A DNA stretch of 13,041 nt from Ignavibacteria bacterium (GCA_013298375.1 JAAFHM010000085.1:1-13041); one strand, 5' to 3'. Counted from the stretch's first letter, positions 6,801 through 13,041 are shown. Numbers and translations are program-made. Notes: generated by a model not told the origin, from the sequence alone.

Positions 6801-9621
6801 AATTGACGAGAAGTTGAGTTCCGTTGGTGATGCTCAAAATTGCTGGTTGTGCAATGGTGGTATTCACCGAAACTGCATAGCCCGAACCAACGCTTAAACG
6901 TCCACCAAATTCAGCAGCAGCAGCCCCAGTCGTAATATCGCCCGTGCCTGTTGGCAACTGGCCACCCAAGGCACCATTAGCCAAGACAATTTCTGGTATA
7001 TTGGTTGTATTCGGCTGTCCGACAAGCAAGCCGGCTCCTGGAAGCGATGTACCGGGCGCAGCCGACATTGCAAGTGTGACCTGCGATGAAGGGCTGATAG
7101 TAAGATTACCACCCAAGTTCAAAACACTTGTCGCACCCATGCTGAGATTACCAGTGAGTGTCATTGCTCCCATCGTAATCACTTGTCCAACAAAGCCAGT
7201 AGCAATACTAGCTCCGGGAACGGTACCAGCATTTGCACCAGCATTGAATTGTACCACGCTGGTCGCTGTTTGTGCGGTCAAACGTCCGGCACCACTAAGA
7301 GTGTTAGCGGCAGTATTGGTAAACTGCAAGCTAATACCAGCGTTCACTTGTGTATTGCCGTTTAACTGAAGAAGTGTGGAGTTAAGGACGGTGTAGTTTG
7401 CCGCAAAATTCACCCCATCACCAAGGATAATACGCCCGCCGAAGTTTGCAGGCGCAACACCGCTCGGCACGTTTGCCGTTGGAAACGAAGCACCGAGAGC
7501 ATTATTGCCAAACGCCAAGTTACCCGTACCAACAAATGTTCCTGCTCCATTCAAACCAGCCGCTGCCGTCTGGTTCATGGTCAGAACATCGGGTGTGTTG
7601 ACGGTGGTCGTGAAACCGCCCGTGGTGTAGATAGAGTTTGGACCCATCGTTAGACTGCCCGAAAGAGTACGCGCTTGGCTAATACGCAAGTCACCGTCAA
7701 AAGTAGGATTCCCCAAGTTTGCGCCGGGAATATCTTGTGTATTGGCATTATTTCTGAAGTTAGCTGCATTCAAAACAAGAACAGCCGTATTATCTTGTCC
7801 ATTGATTCGACCAGCACCAAGCATACGCCCATCAATCGTCAGTGTACGACCGGAAGCAATTTGCAGAAGAGACCCCGTAGCAAGGAATAAAAAGCTACCA
7901 TTATCAATTTGATAGTTCGTGCTGCCCAATGCCGACGAACCAGCGATAAAGAGGTTACCTGTTTGCCAGTTCGTGCCAGTACCTAACCGTGCTGCCGGCA
8001 AAAACCCCGCAAACGTGTTTGGTCCAATCGTTACTCGTCCGCCGGGTCCCGGTGCAGCCGTGCTGGGACCACCAGTGCGGGCAATAATCCGATTTGCCGC
8101 AGCACCCAACAATGCTGCTGTTTCGCTTTGCGTACAGTTCAGCGCCAAACTGTCGTTTACGGTCAAAATTCCGCCCAAGTCAAAAATAGCATTAGGTCCA
8201 GCATTCAGAACCGAAGTGCCAACGGCTCCCAGCGTCGCACCAATCTCAATCGCACCATCAGTTTGCAAGCGACCATTCCATGGATTGGAAAAGATATTAC
8301 CCGAAACATTTCCGCCATTGGCACCCACTCCCAAGCGAAGGACGGAGGTATTGTCGGTGGCAGCGAATGTGCCAGAAGAAGCAAGGGGAAGTGCTCCTGC
8401 CGCATTGTTATTGATGTATATCAGCTTACCCGCAGCAATCGTAAGAGTGCCAGTAATATTAAAAATGCCATTGGTATTGTCAAATTGAAGAATCGTCGTC
8501 GCTGTTGTGTGGGTAGCATTCAGATTTCCGCCCGTATTCAGTGTACCGGTGACAGAAGTAACAAAACGCGCACCATCAAGTGTACCGCCATTAAAACCGG
8601 GACCCAGAGTAACGGACATCAGATTCGTAATATTGATCCTGCCAGCAGGGACACCACTGCGCAGCGAGTTTGCTACGGTATTATTCAAAATCAAGTTCGT
8701 CGTACCTGGTCCTGCGGGATTCAACTGCTCGTGCAATGCCAAAACACCCGTTGCACCGATTGTCAGAGTGCCAGCGAGTGTGGAAACAGCATTTTTGGTT
8801 TTGAGTGTACCATTGAACGGATTCGCAAACCATGTACCTTGGATAGCAGCTGGTCCACCGACAAAATCAACGACAGAATTTGCCCCTGCACCTTGCAAAT
8901 TACCAGCACCAGCAATTGCTGATGCTGCGGTGTTAATGGTTGTAAGTTCAACACCAGCATTCAATGTTGTTGTGCCGACAAGATTGAGGGTACCGTTAGC
9001 ATCAATGAGCAAGCTGGAAGTCAACGCCAATGCGCCGCCTGTCTGGATAGTACCATCGAAGTAATTTGCGGTGCCAATAATTGCACCAACGTCACCAAAG
9101 AGCGAACCAGAGATAGATGTTACGCCACCGCCAAGCTGTACTGTTGCCATAGCATTGCCAGCGTCAATAACACCGGTGCCAGTTTGTACCACAGGACCGT
9201 TGAAAATAATTCTGCTTGTCGCGCCGGAAAGAACAACCGTTCCGCCGATAGTTGCCGTACCGTTAACCTGCACGGTCGAACCAGCAGGAATTGTAAGGGT
9301 TGTGCCAGCAGGAACGCTCAGGAAATTGGTAATCGTCAATGTTCCGGCTCCGATACCAACGTTGCTTGTGCCGCCGATTGTCAACGATGTAATTGCAGAA
9401 GCAGGTGTGTCAGTAAAATTTACTGACGTATTGACACTTACATCGCCATTATTAGCAGCCTGACCGGGATAGCTCGCCGTCATGGTTGATTGATTCCATG
9501 TCCCATTAAGGGTAATGTTAATCCAGGTCGTCCCGGTATTGTACGTAAACGTCTGCGCCCAGCTACTTGCCACAGACAAGGCAAAGAGCAACGCAAACAG
9601 CGTAGAAAAACGTTTGAACAT
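3823..9621 (-). CDS. Giant secreted repeat protein with IPT/TIG domains and type IX secretion sorting tail
   Basis: A 1932-residue cell-surface or secreted protein. The start at 9621 is chosen over an in-frame ATG at 9666 because it directly begins a Sec signal peptide (MFKRFSTLF..., cleavage near SSWA-Q at ~22) and has AAAGG 8 bases upstream. Order of parts: G8-like opening (~25-130, 'TWNQS...NNGDVSV...ITSLTIGG...GTLTI'); about 12 degenerate ~89-residue units (~187-1210); a domain common in type IX cargo (~1212-1365) with 'FFPIGTSATNYTPLTLSNAG' and 'VRARP'; five IPT/TIG immunoglobulin-like domains starting near 1379, 1477, 1564, 1660 and 1750 ('PxIxSIxPxxxxxG'); and a Por/type IX sorting domain from ~1850 ('GFSVYPSPVSD', 'IGQRV', 'LPVGAYMVEI', final KVIKY). 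The composition is rich in Asn, Thr, Gly and Ala and very poor in Cys. The likely role is a surface stalk, adhesin or sheath component; no enzymatic motif is seen. Confidence 0.9.
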   Translation of the reverse strand: MFKRFSTLFALLFALSVASSWAQTFTYNTGTTWINITLNGTWNQSTMTASYPGQAANNGDVSVNTSVNFTDTPASAITSLTIGGTSNVGIGAGTLTITNFLSVPAGTTLTIPAGSTVQVNGTATIGGTVVLSGATSRIIFNGPVVQTGTGVIDAGNAMATVQLGGGVTSISGSLFGDVGAIIGTANYFDGTIQTGGALALTSSLLIDANGTLNLVGTTTLNAGVELTTINTAASAIAGAGNLQGAGANSVVDFVGGPAAIQGTWFANPFNGTLKTKNAVSTLAGTLTIGATGVLALHEQLNPAGPGTTNLILNNTVANSLRSGVPAGRINITNLMSVTLGPGFNGGTLDGARFVTSVTGTLNTGGNLNATHTTATTILQFDNTNGIFNITGTLTIAAGKLIYINNNAAGALPLASSGTFAATDNTSVLRLGVGANGGNVSGNIFSNPWNGRLQTDGAIEIGATLGAVGTSVLNAGPNAIFDLGGILTVNDSLALNCTQSETAALLGAAANRIIARTGGPSTAAPGPGGRVTIGPNTFAGFLPAARLGTGTNWQTGNLFIAGSSALGSTNYQIDNGSFLFLATGSLLQIASGRTLTIDGRMLGAGRINGQDNTAVLVLNAANFRNNANTQDIPGANLGNPTFDGDLRISQARTLSGSLTMGPNSIYTTGGFTTTVNTPDVLTMNQTAAAGLNGAGTFVGTGNLAFGNNALGASFPTANVPSGVAPANFGGRIILGDGVNFAANYTVLNSTLLQLNGNTQVNAGISLQFTNTAANTLSGAGRLTAQTATSVVQFNAGANAGTVPGASIATGFVGQVITMGAMTLTGNLSMGATSVLNLGGNLTISPSSQVTLAMSAAPGTSLPGAGLLVGQPNTTNIPEIVLANGALGGQLPTGTGDITTGAAAAEFGGRLSVGSGYAVSVNTTIAQPAILSITNGTQLLVNSGRTLNLNTTSTPAIGPGTGVIQAQDQTAIVSLGSGFNGGSVPGLPGALFATPFAGQLIIPSTNLGQTGNLTMGISSFLILNGNLNVNPGSTLLLTGGNNSLQGTGRLDGSNRTGVVSLGLNSTMPVVGFNNGVIPAARFAAPFNGGLTTATAMVVTGQMEFGASSSLEIRGDLTLPAGVTTTFRMTGVRSIFGTGRFVAGSATSVATLGTSCNADSIPGTNFTNFGGVVSLSSSITLGSTIVLGPTGVLDLAGAQNRLTLGAGNFSLSVANPIRSTSATAFIITNGTGGLTINNSALTSYFFPIGTSATNYTPLTLSNAGTADVFTVRARPGITTLPANYPNFVDTEWLITQAGANANTLRLAPQWSSANQRGAAYNANGVALGLLTGAAYVESTTGGTITVASGLSSFNGTFTAAFNNTALIAFSKIVLPPPTVVQPIISGITPSTVPVSNDNFTVTFTGVNLGNLRVFTAQNLTSNAIVNGTIVGTQSPTLVTVSFPGIARGIAGTLRVNATNGTITNPVLGATTANITVTSIAAPTLVSASPATTATGSAFALNVTGTGFLSQARWSINNNTVRLLSATTATNVVLEIPASVNSTAGTVRIRVTNSDGQSAELNYGIGQAPRPDIASISPRAVFVGTNGVTINVQGSGFFGPGFVTAAMSATPVPVNVISSTRLTLTIPASLLTTVGLANIAINNSDNQSIGYIFSIVERVPLGPTPEITSYIPSTTTASGRAYSVVINGNNFNPAALITIAGTVADRVAREANRLVDEVPFNLNQTARSLDITIQNPDLQSTTAIVAVGARLAAPVINSITPMTTIGSVAPGRAFSITISGANFNNPTVLLNGQPLPIISQSTNSIVVAVASNRPPAVNFSPLENSVVVLNGDGQATAGAILIVTTSVSVLDNTLPGFSVYPSPVSDVMTIQGGFDRPTNVVVTVTNVIGQRVMSFTEQQVSGSYNRQVNVASLPVGAYMVEITDGARRMVQKVIKY
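5991..9064 (-). repeat. Array of ~12 degenerate ~89-residue protein repeats within the giant gene
   Basis: Twelve anchors of the form [FW]-x-G-x-[LIV] are seen, starting with YFDGTIQ (~residue 187) and followed by PFNGTLK, VTGTLNT, PWNGRLQ, a divergent NWQTGNL, FDGDLRI, FGGRIIL, FVGQVIT, FGGRLSV, FAGQLII, FNGGLTT and FGGVVSL (~1166). Mean spacing is ~89 residues. Inside a unit the order is: anchor, 'L(T/S)GxLxMGxxSxLxLxGxLxVxxG', then 'LxGxGxLxG', then 'SVVxLGxxxNGGxVPGAxFxxP', leading into the next anchor. The alternating hydrophobic pattern suggests a beta-helix or stacked beta-sandwich stalk. Units diverge strongly in sequence, so no long DNA repeat is visible. Confidence 0.7.
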
Positions 9622-9673
9622 AAATGTACCTTTAATAATAAAAAGTGATAAGATTTTCTGCATCAATCAAATT

Positions 9674-9733
9674 CTGTGGAAAAATATTTGTGAAGAGGGT
9701 TCTCCACACAGCAAAAATACATCTTTTCCACAG
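9674..9733. promoter_or_regulatory. 10-bp inverted repeat spanning the giant-gene promoter region
   Basis: CTGTGGAAAA at 9674-9683 and TTTTCCACAG at 9724-9733 are perfect inverted copies 40 bp apart. A partial third copy, CTCCACACAG, lies at about 9702-9711. The right arm falls inside the candidate promoter spacer and the left arm downstream of the expected transcription start. A DNA-binding site pair is therefore a better reading than an RNA hairpin. Each arm also fits the relaxed DnaA-box pattern TTWTNCACA. Confidence 0.45.
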
Positions 9734-9742
9734 GTAAACATA
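9712..9742 (-). promoter_or_regulatory. Candidate promoter of the giant surface-protein gene
   Basis: On the - strand, TATG (9742-9739, one mismatch to TTTG) is followed after 19 bases by TATTTTTG (9719-9712), a full match to the Bacteroidota TAnnTTTG box. The predicted start near 9705 leaves a leader of about 84 bases before the ATG at 9621. Motif evidence only. Confidence 0.4.
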
Positions 9743-9762
9743 GTCACTGAAAGTCAGGATAT

Positions 9763-9783
9763 ACTATGACCAAAAGTCATAGT
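9763..9783. promoter_or_regulatory. Perfect 8-bp palindrome between the thioredoxin gene and the giant gene
   Basis: ACTATGAC (9763-9770) and GTCATAGT (9776-9783) pair perfectly around CAAAA. A further CATAGT at 9749-9754 can pair with the same ACTATG, so two mutually exclusive hairpins are possible. The element lies 11 bases downstream of the stop of the CNHC thioredoxin-like gene and upstream of the giant-gene promoter. It could be a weak terminator (no U-tract) or an operator. Confidence 0.5.
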
Positions 9784-9793
9784 GTTAAAACGA

Positions 9794-10393
9794 TTATTTT
9801 TTCCATTTAATGCCGCATCCGACAGCTTTTGTCATTGTGACGGCAGGAGTTTTGCCCGCTATGAGTGCAGCAATCGCTGTTTCGACATATTTTTCTTTTA
9901 CGGCATCAGCGCTTTCGCTGTTGTCGTCTAAGGCACCGATATACGCGACTTCGTGCTTATTGGTATTTTTCTTGAGAAGGAAAATATGCGGTGTGCGGGT
10001 TGCGCCGTAGGCTTTAGCGATTTCTTGCGTTTCATCGAAGATATAGGCAAACGGATAGGATTTCTCTTTTGCGCGTTTGACCATATTGTCAAATGAGTCT
10101 TCGGGATAAGCGACGGGATCGTTGGGGTTGATAGCGACAACGGGATAACCTTTAGCGGCAAAAGTCTTGTGAAGCGCAATAATACGGCTTTCGTAGGCTT
10201 TCGCGTAAGGGCAATGATTGCAGGTAAAAACCACAATCACACCCTGGGCATCGGAATAATTGGCGAGAGATACCATTTTCCCATCCACATTTTTCAAACG
10301 GAAATCTTGGGCAACATCACCGACTTTATAACCGTCGGCAGCAGACAACACAGAAGCAACGCAGAATAGCGCGACAACAAGAAAAGTTTTCAT
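9794..10393 (-). CDS. Exported thioredoxin/peroxiredoxin-fold protein with CNHC motif
   Basis: A 199-residue protein with an N-terminal signal peptide (MKTFLVVALFCVASVLSAA, cleavage near residue 19). The start at 10393 is chosen because an in-frame ATG 24 bases upstream only adds a tail before the signal. The mature part is an AhpC/TSA-redoxin type thioredoxin fold: VGDVAQDFRLKNVDGKMVSL at 24-43, the redox motif C58-N-H-C61 in 'VVFTCNHCPYAKAY', NPNDP near 90, a cis-Pro in TRTPH (P135), and a conserved-looking terminal segment 'TKAVGCGIKWKK' with a further Cys193. This fits a family of secreted redoxin proteins common in Bacteroidota. The substrate is unknown; the CNHC motif suggests thiol-disulfide exchange in the periplasm. 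It follows the TlpA-like gene by 38 bp, so co-transcription is likely. Confidence 0.9.
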   Translation of the reverse strand: MKTFLVVALFCVASVLSAADGYKVGDVAQDFRLKNVDGKMVSLANYSDAQGVIVVFTCNHCPYAKAYESRIIALHKTFAAKGYPVVAINPNDPVAYPEDSFDNMVKRAKEKSYPFAYIFDETQEIAKAYGATRTPHIFLLKKNTNKHEVAYIGALDDNSESADAVKEKYVETAIAALIAGKTPAVTMTKAVGCGIKWKK

Positions 10394-10431
10394 TGCTTTG
10401 ATAAAATTAATTGACAAAAAAGACTACTAAA

Positions 10432-10953
10432 CTACGGAAATAAATATGTCTTTACAAAATCTTTCAACTCATCATACGCCATTTTCTTTTCATAAAATGC
10501 CCGTTGCCCAAATTTCGCTCCAATAATTACCGTTGCAGGCATTGAACCCGACCACGAAGAATCAACCGCATCAATCTCCGCGCTTTTCGGCGGTCCAAAA
10601 AAAACGACAGGTGCGGCAAGATTACGCTTTTGAACAAAAGGAATAACTTTTTTTGCAATATCCCGCTTAAAGTCAAGGCTGACAAATACCACTTGCAACG
10701 GCTTTGCTCCGGCTTTCGCAGTTGCATATTCGCGGTGAAGTCGGTCAAAGGCGGGCATTTCCTCAATACACGGCAGACAACTCGTTGCCCAGAAATTGAT
10801 GATACGCACAGTGTCGGCGTTTGGTTTCATCAGGGCTTGAAGGCGCTCGAAGGTAATAATTTCTACCACAGGGCGCTTAGAGGCTTGCGCAGCCAGTGGC
10901 TTCGCGCAGAGGAGTACATACACCGAAAGTGCGCCCAGAATGAGGGCTTGCAT
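10432..10953 (-). CDS. TlpA-like exported thioredoxin-fold protein (CLPC motif)
   Basis: From the ATG at 10953 the product is 173 residues. It has a hydrophobic signal-like segment (MQALILGALSVYVLLC, cleavage near LAAQA), then a thioredoxin fold: RIINFWATSCLPCIEEMPAF at 50-69 with redox cysteines C59 and C62, a VVFVSLDF strand near 90, a cis-Pro in GSMPATV (P139), and a final helix. This is the TlpA/ResA/DsbE class of periplasmic thiol-disulfide reductases, but the extra domains that would define a partner are absent. The start is uncertain. The frame is also open to an ATG at 11082 and a TTG at 11094, which would add ~43-47 residues, largely encoded by a GC-rich repeat (10980-11025). The shorter form lacks basic residues before the hydrophobic core, which the longer form would supply. 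Neither has a Shine-Dalgarno sequence. Confidence 0.85.
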   Translation of the reverse strand: MQALILGALSVYVLLCAKPLAAQASKRPVVEIITFERLQALMKPNADTVRIINFWATSCLPCIEEMPAFDRLHREYATAKAGAKPLQVVFVSLDFKRDIAKKVIPFVQKRNLAAPVVFFGPPKSAEIDAVDSSWSGSMPATVIIGAKFGQRAFYEKKMAYDELKDFVKTYLFP

Positions 10954-10979
10954 ACACGGAAACAGACGAACACGCCCGC

Positions 10980-11025
10980 CCCGTCCGGCGGCTGAGGAGC
11001 GCAAGAACGCTGCCGTCGGGCGGGT
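10980..11025. repeat. GC-rich ~47-bp repeat, copy A, upstream of the TlpA-like gene
   Basis: This 46-bp block, with core CTGAGGAGCGCAAGAACG, matches the reverse complement of 11149-11196 at roughly 80% by eye, with two single-base gaps. It is bracketed by a perfect 7-bp inverted repeat, CCCGCCC (10975-10981) and GGGCGGG (11018-11024), so it can form its own hairpin. It lies about 25 bp upstream of the chosen start of the TlpA-like gene and is open in that frame. It is clearly richer in GC than the surrounding DNA. Confidence 0.7.
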
Positions 11026-11148
11026 TTGAGGGAAGCAATTTTTACTGCGTGTTCGTATAGGTTGAAGTTTTGTCTGAACCATAGCGTTATTCAATGAAAG
11101 TGTGGATGAAATTCTATACTCAACAAGGGTAAGGGTTACATACGCAGC

Positions 11149-11196
11149 ACCCGCTTGGGCGGCAGCGTATTTGCTCTCCTCAGCCCGCCGGACGGG
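11149..11196. repeat. GC-rich ~47-bp repeat, copy B, inverted
   Basis: This is the inverted partner of 10980-11025, 123 bp away, between the stop of the M14 peptidase gene (11224) and the TlpA-like gene. Shared blocks in the - strand sense are CCCGTCCGGCGG, CTGAGGAG, GCAA and ACGCTGCCG. The pair could fold into a long cruciform or stem enclosing the spacer. That would separate the peptidase transcript from the thioredoxin operon. No U-tract follows it. Confidence 0.7.
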
Positions 11197-11223
11197 AAGA
11201 ATTTTTCGACCTCCTCTGGCATA

Positions 11224-13041
11224 TCACGACAGCATAAGCGCCATCCGTGTTCTCAAGCCGCTTGCCGTGCGGACTTCCACAAAATAGAGTCCTCCGGCAA
11301 AAAGCGCAGGGCGGAGCGTTGCAATGCCGTCGGAGGCAATCGCAATGCCCGTAGCAGCAAAGACGATCTGTCCAAGAACATTATAGATAACGACATCCGT
11401 TTGGGTCTCGTTGGAAAGCGGAAATTCGATATTGATATCGCTGCCAATGCGCAGACTATTTGGCGTTAAGCGTGGCTGGGCAAGCAGAGTGTTTGTGCGC
11501 TGTGCCAGTGTATCGCGGTAAAGCCGCACCGCTACATCTGAGACGTAAAAGCCATCAAACTCAGCATCGGCATCGCTCAAAAGCCCAAAACGCAATAACA
11601 CATCCTGCCCCAAAACCTCGCGCAACGAGCATTCCTGCCGAATCCATTGCGGGAAATTGCCATCAAAGCCAAAACCACTATTGAATGCTCTTGTGGGCTT
11701 CATAAGCGAGGTGCGAAGAGGCTTCCATGTTGCGCCGTTATCTGCCGAAACCTGCACCACCCCTATATCCCCATTGGATTCGACCGACCAGCGCGTCTGA
11801 AATTCCAGTGTGGCGGCTTGGAGATTACGCAAATTTAATGGAGCCGCAGTTCGAGCATAACTGCGGGTATTAGAAAAATAATTCCCGGAAGGGCTGTCGG
11901 TGAGCGCCGTGCGCCCCGTCAGTGCGTCGCGCACGACATCCCAGCGCCCCAAAAGCCATTTGCTACGGTCTGCTTCACTGGCAAAAAGGATTTCGCGGGA
12001 GAACTGCGCAACTTGCGCCTGCAATGTGTCGCGGCGTGGCGTGTTTTCTTGCGTGATGAGAATTTCGACGGGAACAATGCCACCATTGGCAATCGTGGTA
12101 TCAAAGGTGCAGTCAAACGCCTCGCGCACAAGTTCCGTCGAACGCAAGGCACGGAGCGTTCTATCGGCACGCAAAATGGTCATTCCCTTTGCCAACGGGC
12201 GGAGTGAAATTGCCGCCAGAGTGCTTGCATTCTGAATCCCGATATTCTGCACTTCGACAATAATTCGTGCTAGATTTGTTTGAGGATTTTCCACGACATA
12301 GGACTGCACCGGACGGAGATTCACCGCCGCGCTCCACGCTGTCATGCGGTTTGTGCTGATATTTTCCGCACCATGCGGAATAATGCGGTCGGGCGTGGGA
12401 TAGAATTCATCATCCGTCGTACCGACTTCGGGCGTGTACGCCATAATTTTTTTGCCACTCATGCCATCGTACATCCAATCATCCGACGCACCCCGCACAG
12501 CATAGCCAACGGTCTGCAAATCGCGTCCGCCGGAATACCGATTATCTTTCGTAATTTCAGCCGTAAGAGCGCGGAAGTAGGTGGAATCAGGGGTTTCGGT
12601 AGCGACGTAGGAATACGGATAAATGAGGAGATTGCTGTAGGAATGATAATTGATAGCGGTGCGAAAATTGCGGCGTTGACAAAAGTCTCGTATTGCTTGC
12701 GTTTCCGGCTCGGAAAACGGCTCCGTGCCGCGATAGGTGTCGCTGCGGGGGTTTGTGGAAGAGCCGCCATTAGGCGCATTCCAAAAGGCTTGTGTGCCAT
12801 AATTCCGATTCAAATCCACACCGACAGAACCATCAAGATTGCGCTGTCGATTTTTACGCCACATACCGCCACCGCCGGGTGCAATTGACTGATTGTAGGC
12901 ATAACCATCGGGATTAACCACTGGAACGACGTACATTTGACGATTATTCAGCAAATACGCGGCTTCTGGGGTATTTTCTTGAAATTTTTCTAACAACCAC
13001 CACAAATAATAAATGAGCGAGGCAGCGCTGGCGGGTTCGCG
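11224..13041 (-). CDS. Secreted M14 zinc carboxypeptidase with type IX sorting-like tail (5' end outside window)
   Basis: 605 residues are visible; the frame is open through the window edge, so signal peptide and propeptide lie outside. The first codons read REPASAASLIYYLWW. 'RE' is the end of the M14 HxRE zinc motif, so Glu2 is a metal ligand and its His partner is just past the edge. Further M14 features: 'MYVVPVVNPDGY', GVDLNRNYG near 74-82 (Asn/Arg substrate-carboxylate binding), FSEPET, the third zinc ligand His in INYHSYSN (~133), and the catalytic Glu in TPEVG (~205). From ~250 to 345 there is an Ig-like connector, then a jelly-roll-like domain (~355-505; 'SADNGATWKPL', 'LLRFGLLSD...DGFYVSDVAV'). 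A C-terminal ~85 residues ('VVIYNVLGQIVF', 'GGLYFVEV') resemble a type IX sorting domain. The likely role is extracellular peptide degradation. Confidence 0.92.
   Translation of the reverse strand, partial: REPASAASLIYYLWWLLEKFQENTPEAAYLLNNRQMYVVPVVNPDGYAYNQSIAPGGGGMWRKNRQRNLDGSVGVDLNRNYGTQAFWNAPNGGSSTNPRSDTYRGTEPFSEPETQAIRDFCQRRNFRTAINYHSYSNLLIYPYSYVATETPDSTYFRALTAEITKDNRYSGGRDLQTVGYAVRGASDDWMYDGMSGKKIMAYTPEVGTTDDEFYPTPDRIIPHGAENISTNRMTAWSAAVNLRPVQSYVVENPQTNLARIIVEVQNIGIQNASTLAAISLRPLAKGMTILRADRTLRALRSTELVREAFDCTFDTTIANGGIVPVEILITQENTPRRDTLQAQVAQFSREILFASEADRSKWLLGRWDVVRDALTGRTALTDSPSGNYFSNTRSYARTAAPLNLRNLQAATLEFQTRWSVESNGDIGVVQVSADNGATWKPLRTSLMKPTRAFNSGFGFDGNFPQWIRQECSLREVLGQDVLLRFGLLSDADAEFDGFYVSDVAVRLYRDTLAQRTNTLLAQPRLTPNSLRIGSDINIEFPLSNETQTDVVIYNVLGQIVFAATGIAIASDGIATLRPALFAGGLYFVEVRTASGLRTRMALMLS

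Noticed and set aside
4976..9463. Many long + strand ORFs (up to ~260 codons) opposite the giant gene
   Set aside because: They are the antisense shadow of an Asn/Thr/Gly/Ala-rich coding sequence whose codon pattern seldom yields stops in reverse. The - strand frame has a signal peptide, known domains and a sorting tail.
9622..9666. Upstream start of the giant protein at 9666
   Set aside because: It would place 15 extra residues before a complete signal peptide; the ATG at 9621 has AAAGG at proper spacing.
9674..9733. DnaA-box-like sites as a replication origin
   Set aside because: Only two or three relaxed matches, with no dnaA, dnaN or other origin-linked gene and no long AT-rich unwinding region. 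A regulatory site is the more modest reading.
12280..12888. 202-codon + strand ORF opposite the M14 peptidase
   Set aside because: Antisense to a peptidase with intact zinc and catalytic motifs; the translation has no recognisable domain.

Overview
This 13-kb window looks like chromosome from a member of the Bacteroidota/Chlorobi/Ignavibacteria (FCB) assemblage. The evidence is: two secreted proteins ending in type IX secretion (Por-type) C-terminal sorting domains; IPT/TIG and G8-like surface modules; an alpha2-type glycyl-tRNA synthetase; few Shine-Dalgarno sequences upstream of starts; and two sites that match the Bacteroidota promoter pattern (TTTG-N19/20-TAnnTTTG). I cannot name the genus. 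No tRNA, rRNA, CRISPR, transposase or phage gene is visible.

Layout: at the left edge on the + strand are the 3' end of an unrecognised gene (3-200), a possible 36-codon ORF overlapping it by ATGA (197-307), and a membrane protein with a PH-like cytosolic tail (310-915). All remaining genes are on the - strand. In transcription order, right to left, they are: a secreted M14 zinc carboxypeptidase, 5'-truncated by the window edge (11224-13041); a TlpA-like exported thioredoxin-fold protein (10432-10953); a second exported thioredoxin/peroxiredoxin-like protein with a CNHC motif (9794-10393); a 1932-residue secreted repeat protein with five IPT/TIG domains and a type IX sorting tail (3823-9621); glycyl-tRNA synthetase (2225-3655); and histidinol-phosphate aminotransferase (925-2070). 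The last of these converges on the membrane-protein gene with a 9-bp gap.

Functionally the window combines two housekeeping genes (glyQS, hisC) with an envelope/secretion block: two type IX cargo proteins flanking two periplasmic thioredoxin-fold proteins. The two thioredoxin genes are 38 bp apart and probably co-transcribed.

The intergenic DNA is rich in small repeats: a double-hairpin inverted element between glyQS and hisC; an inverted pair of GC-rich ~47-bp repeats upstream of the TlpA-like gene; a 21-bp repeat shared by an apparent in-frame insertion in hisC and the tail of the neighbouring gene; a 14-bp tandem repeat in the glyQS leader; and inverted repeats around a candidate promoter of the giant surface protein. 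The most noteworthy item is the N-terminal two thirds of the giant protein, which contains about 12 degenerate units of ~89 residues that I cannot assign to a named repeat family.
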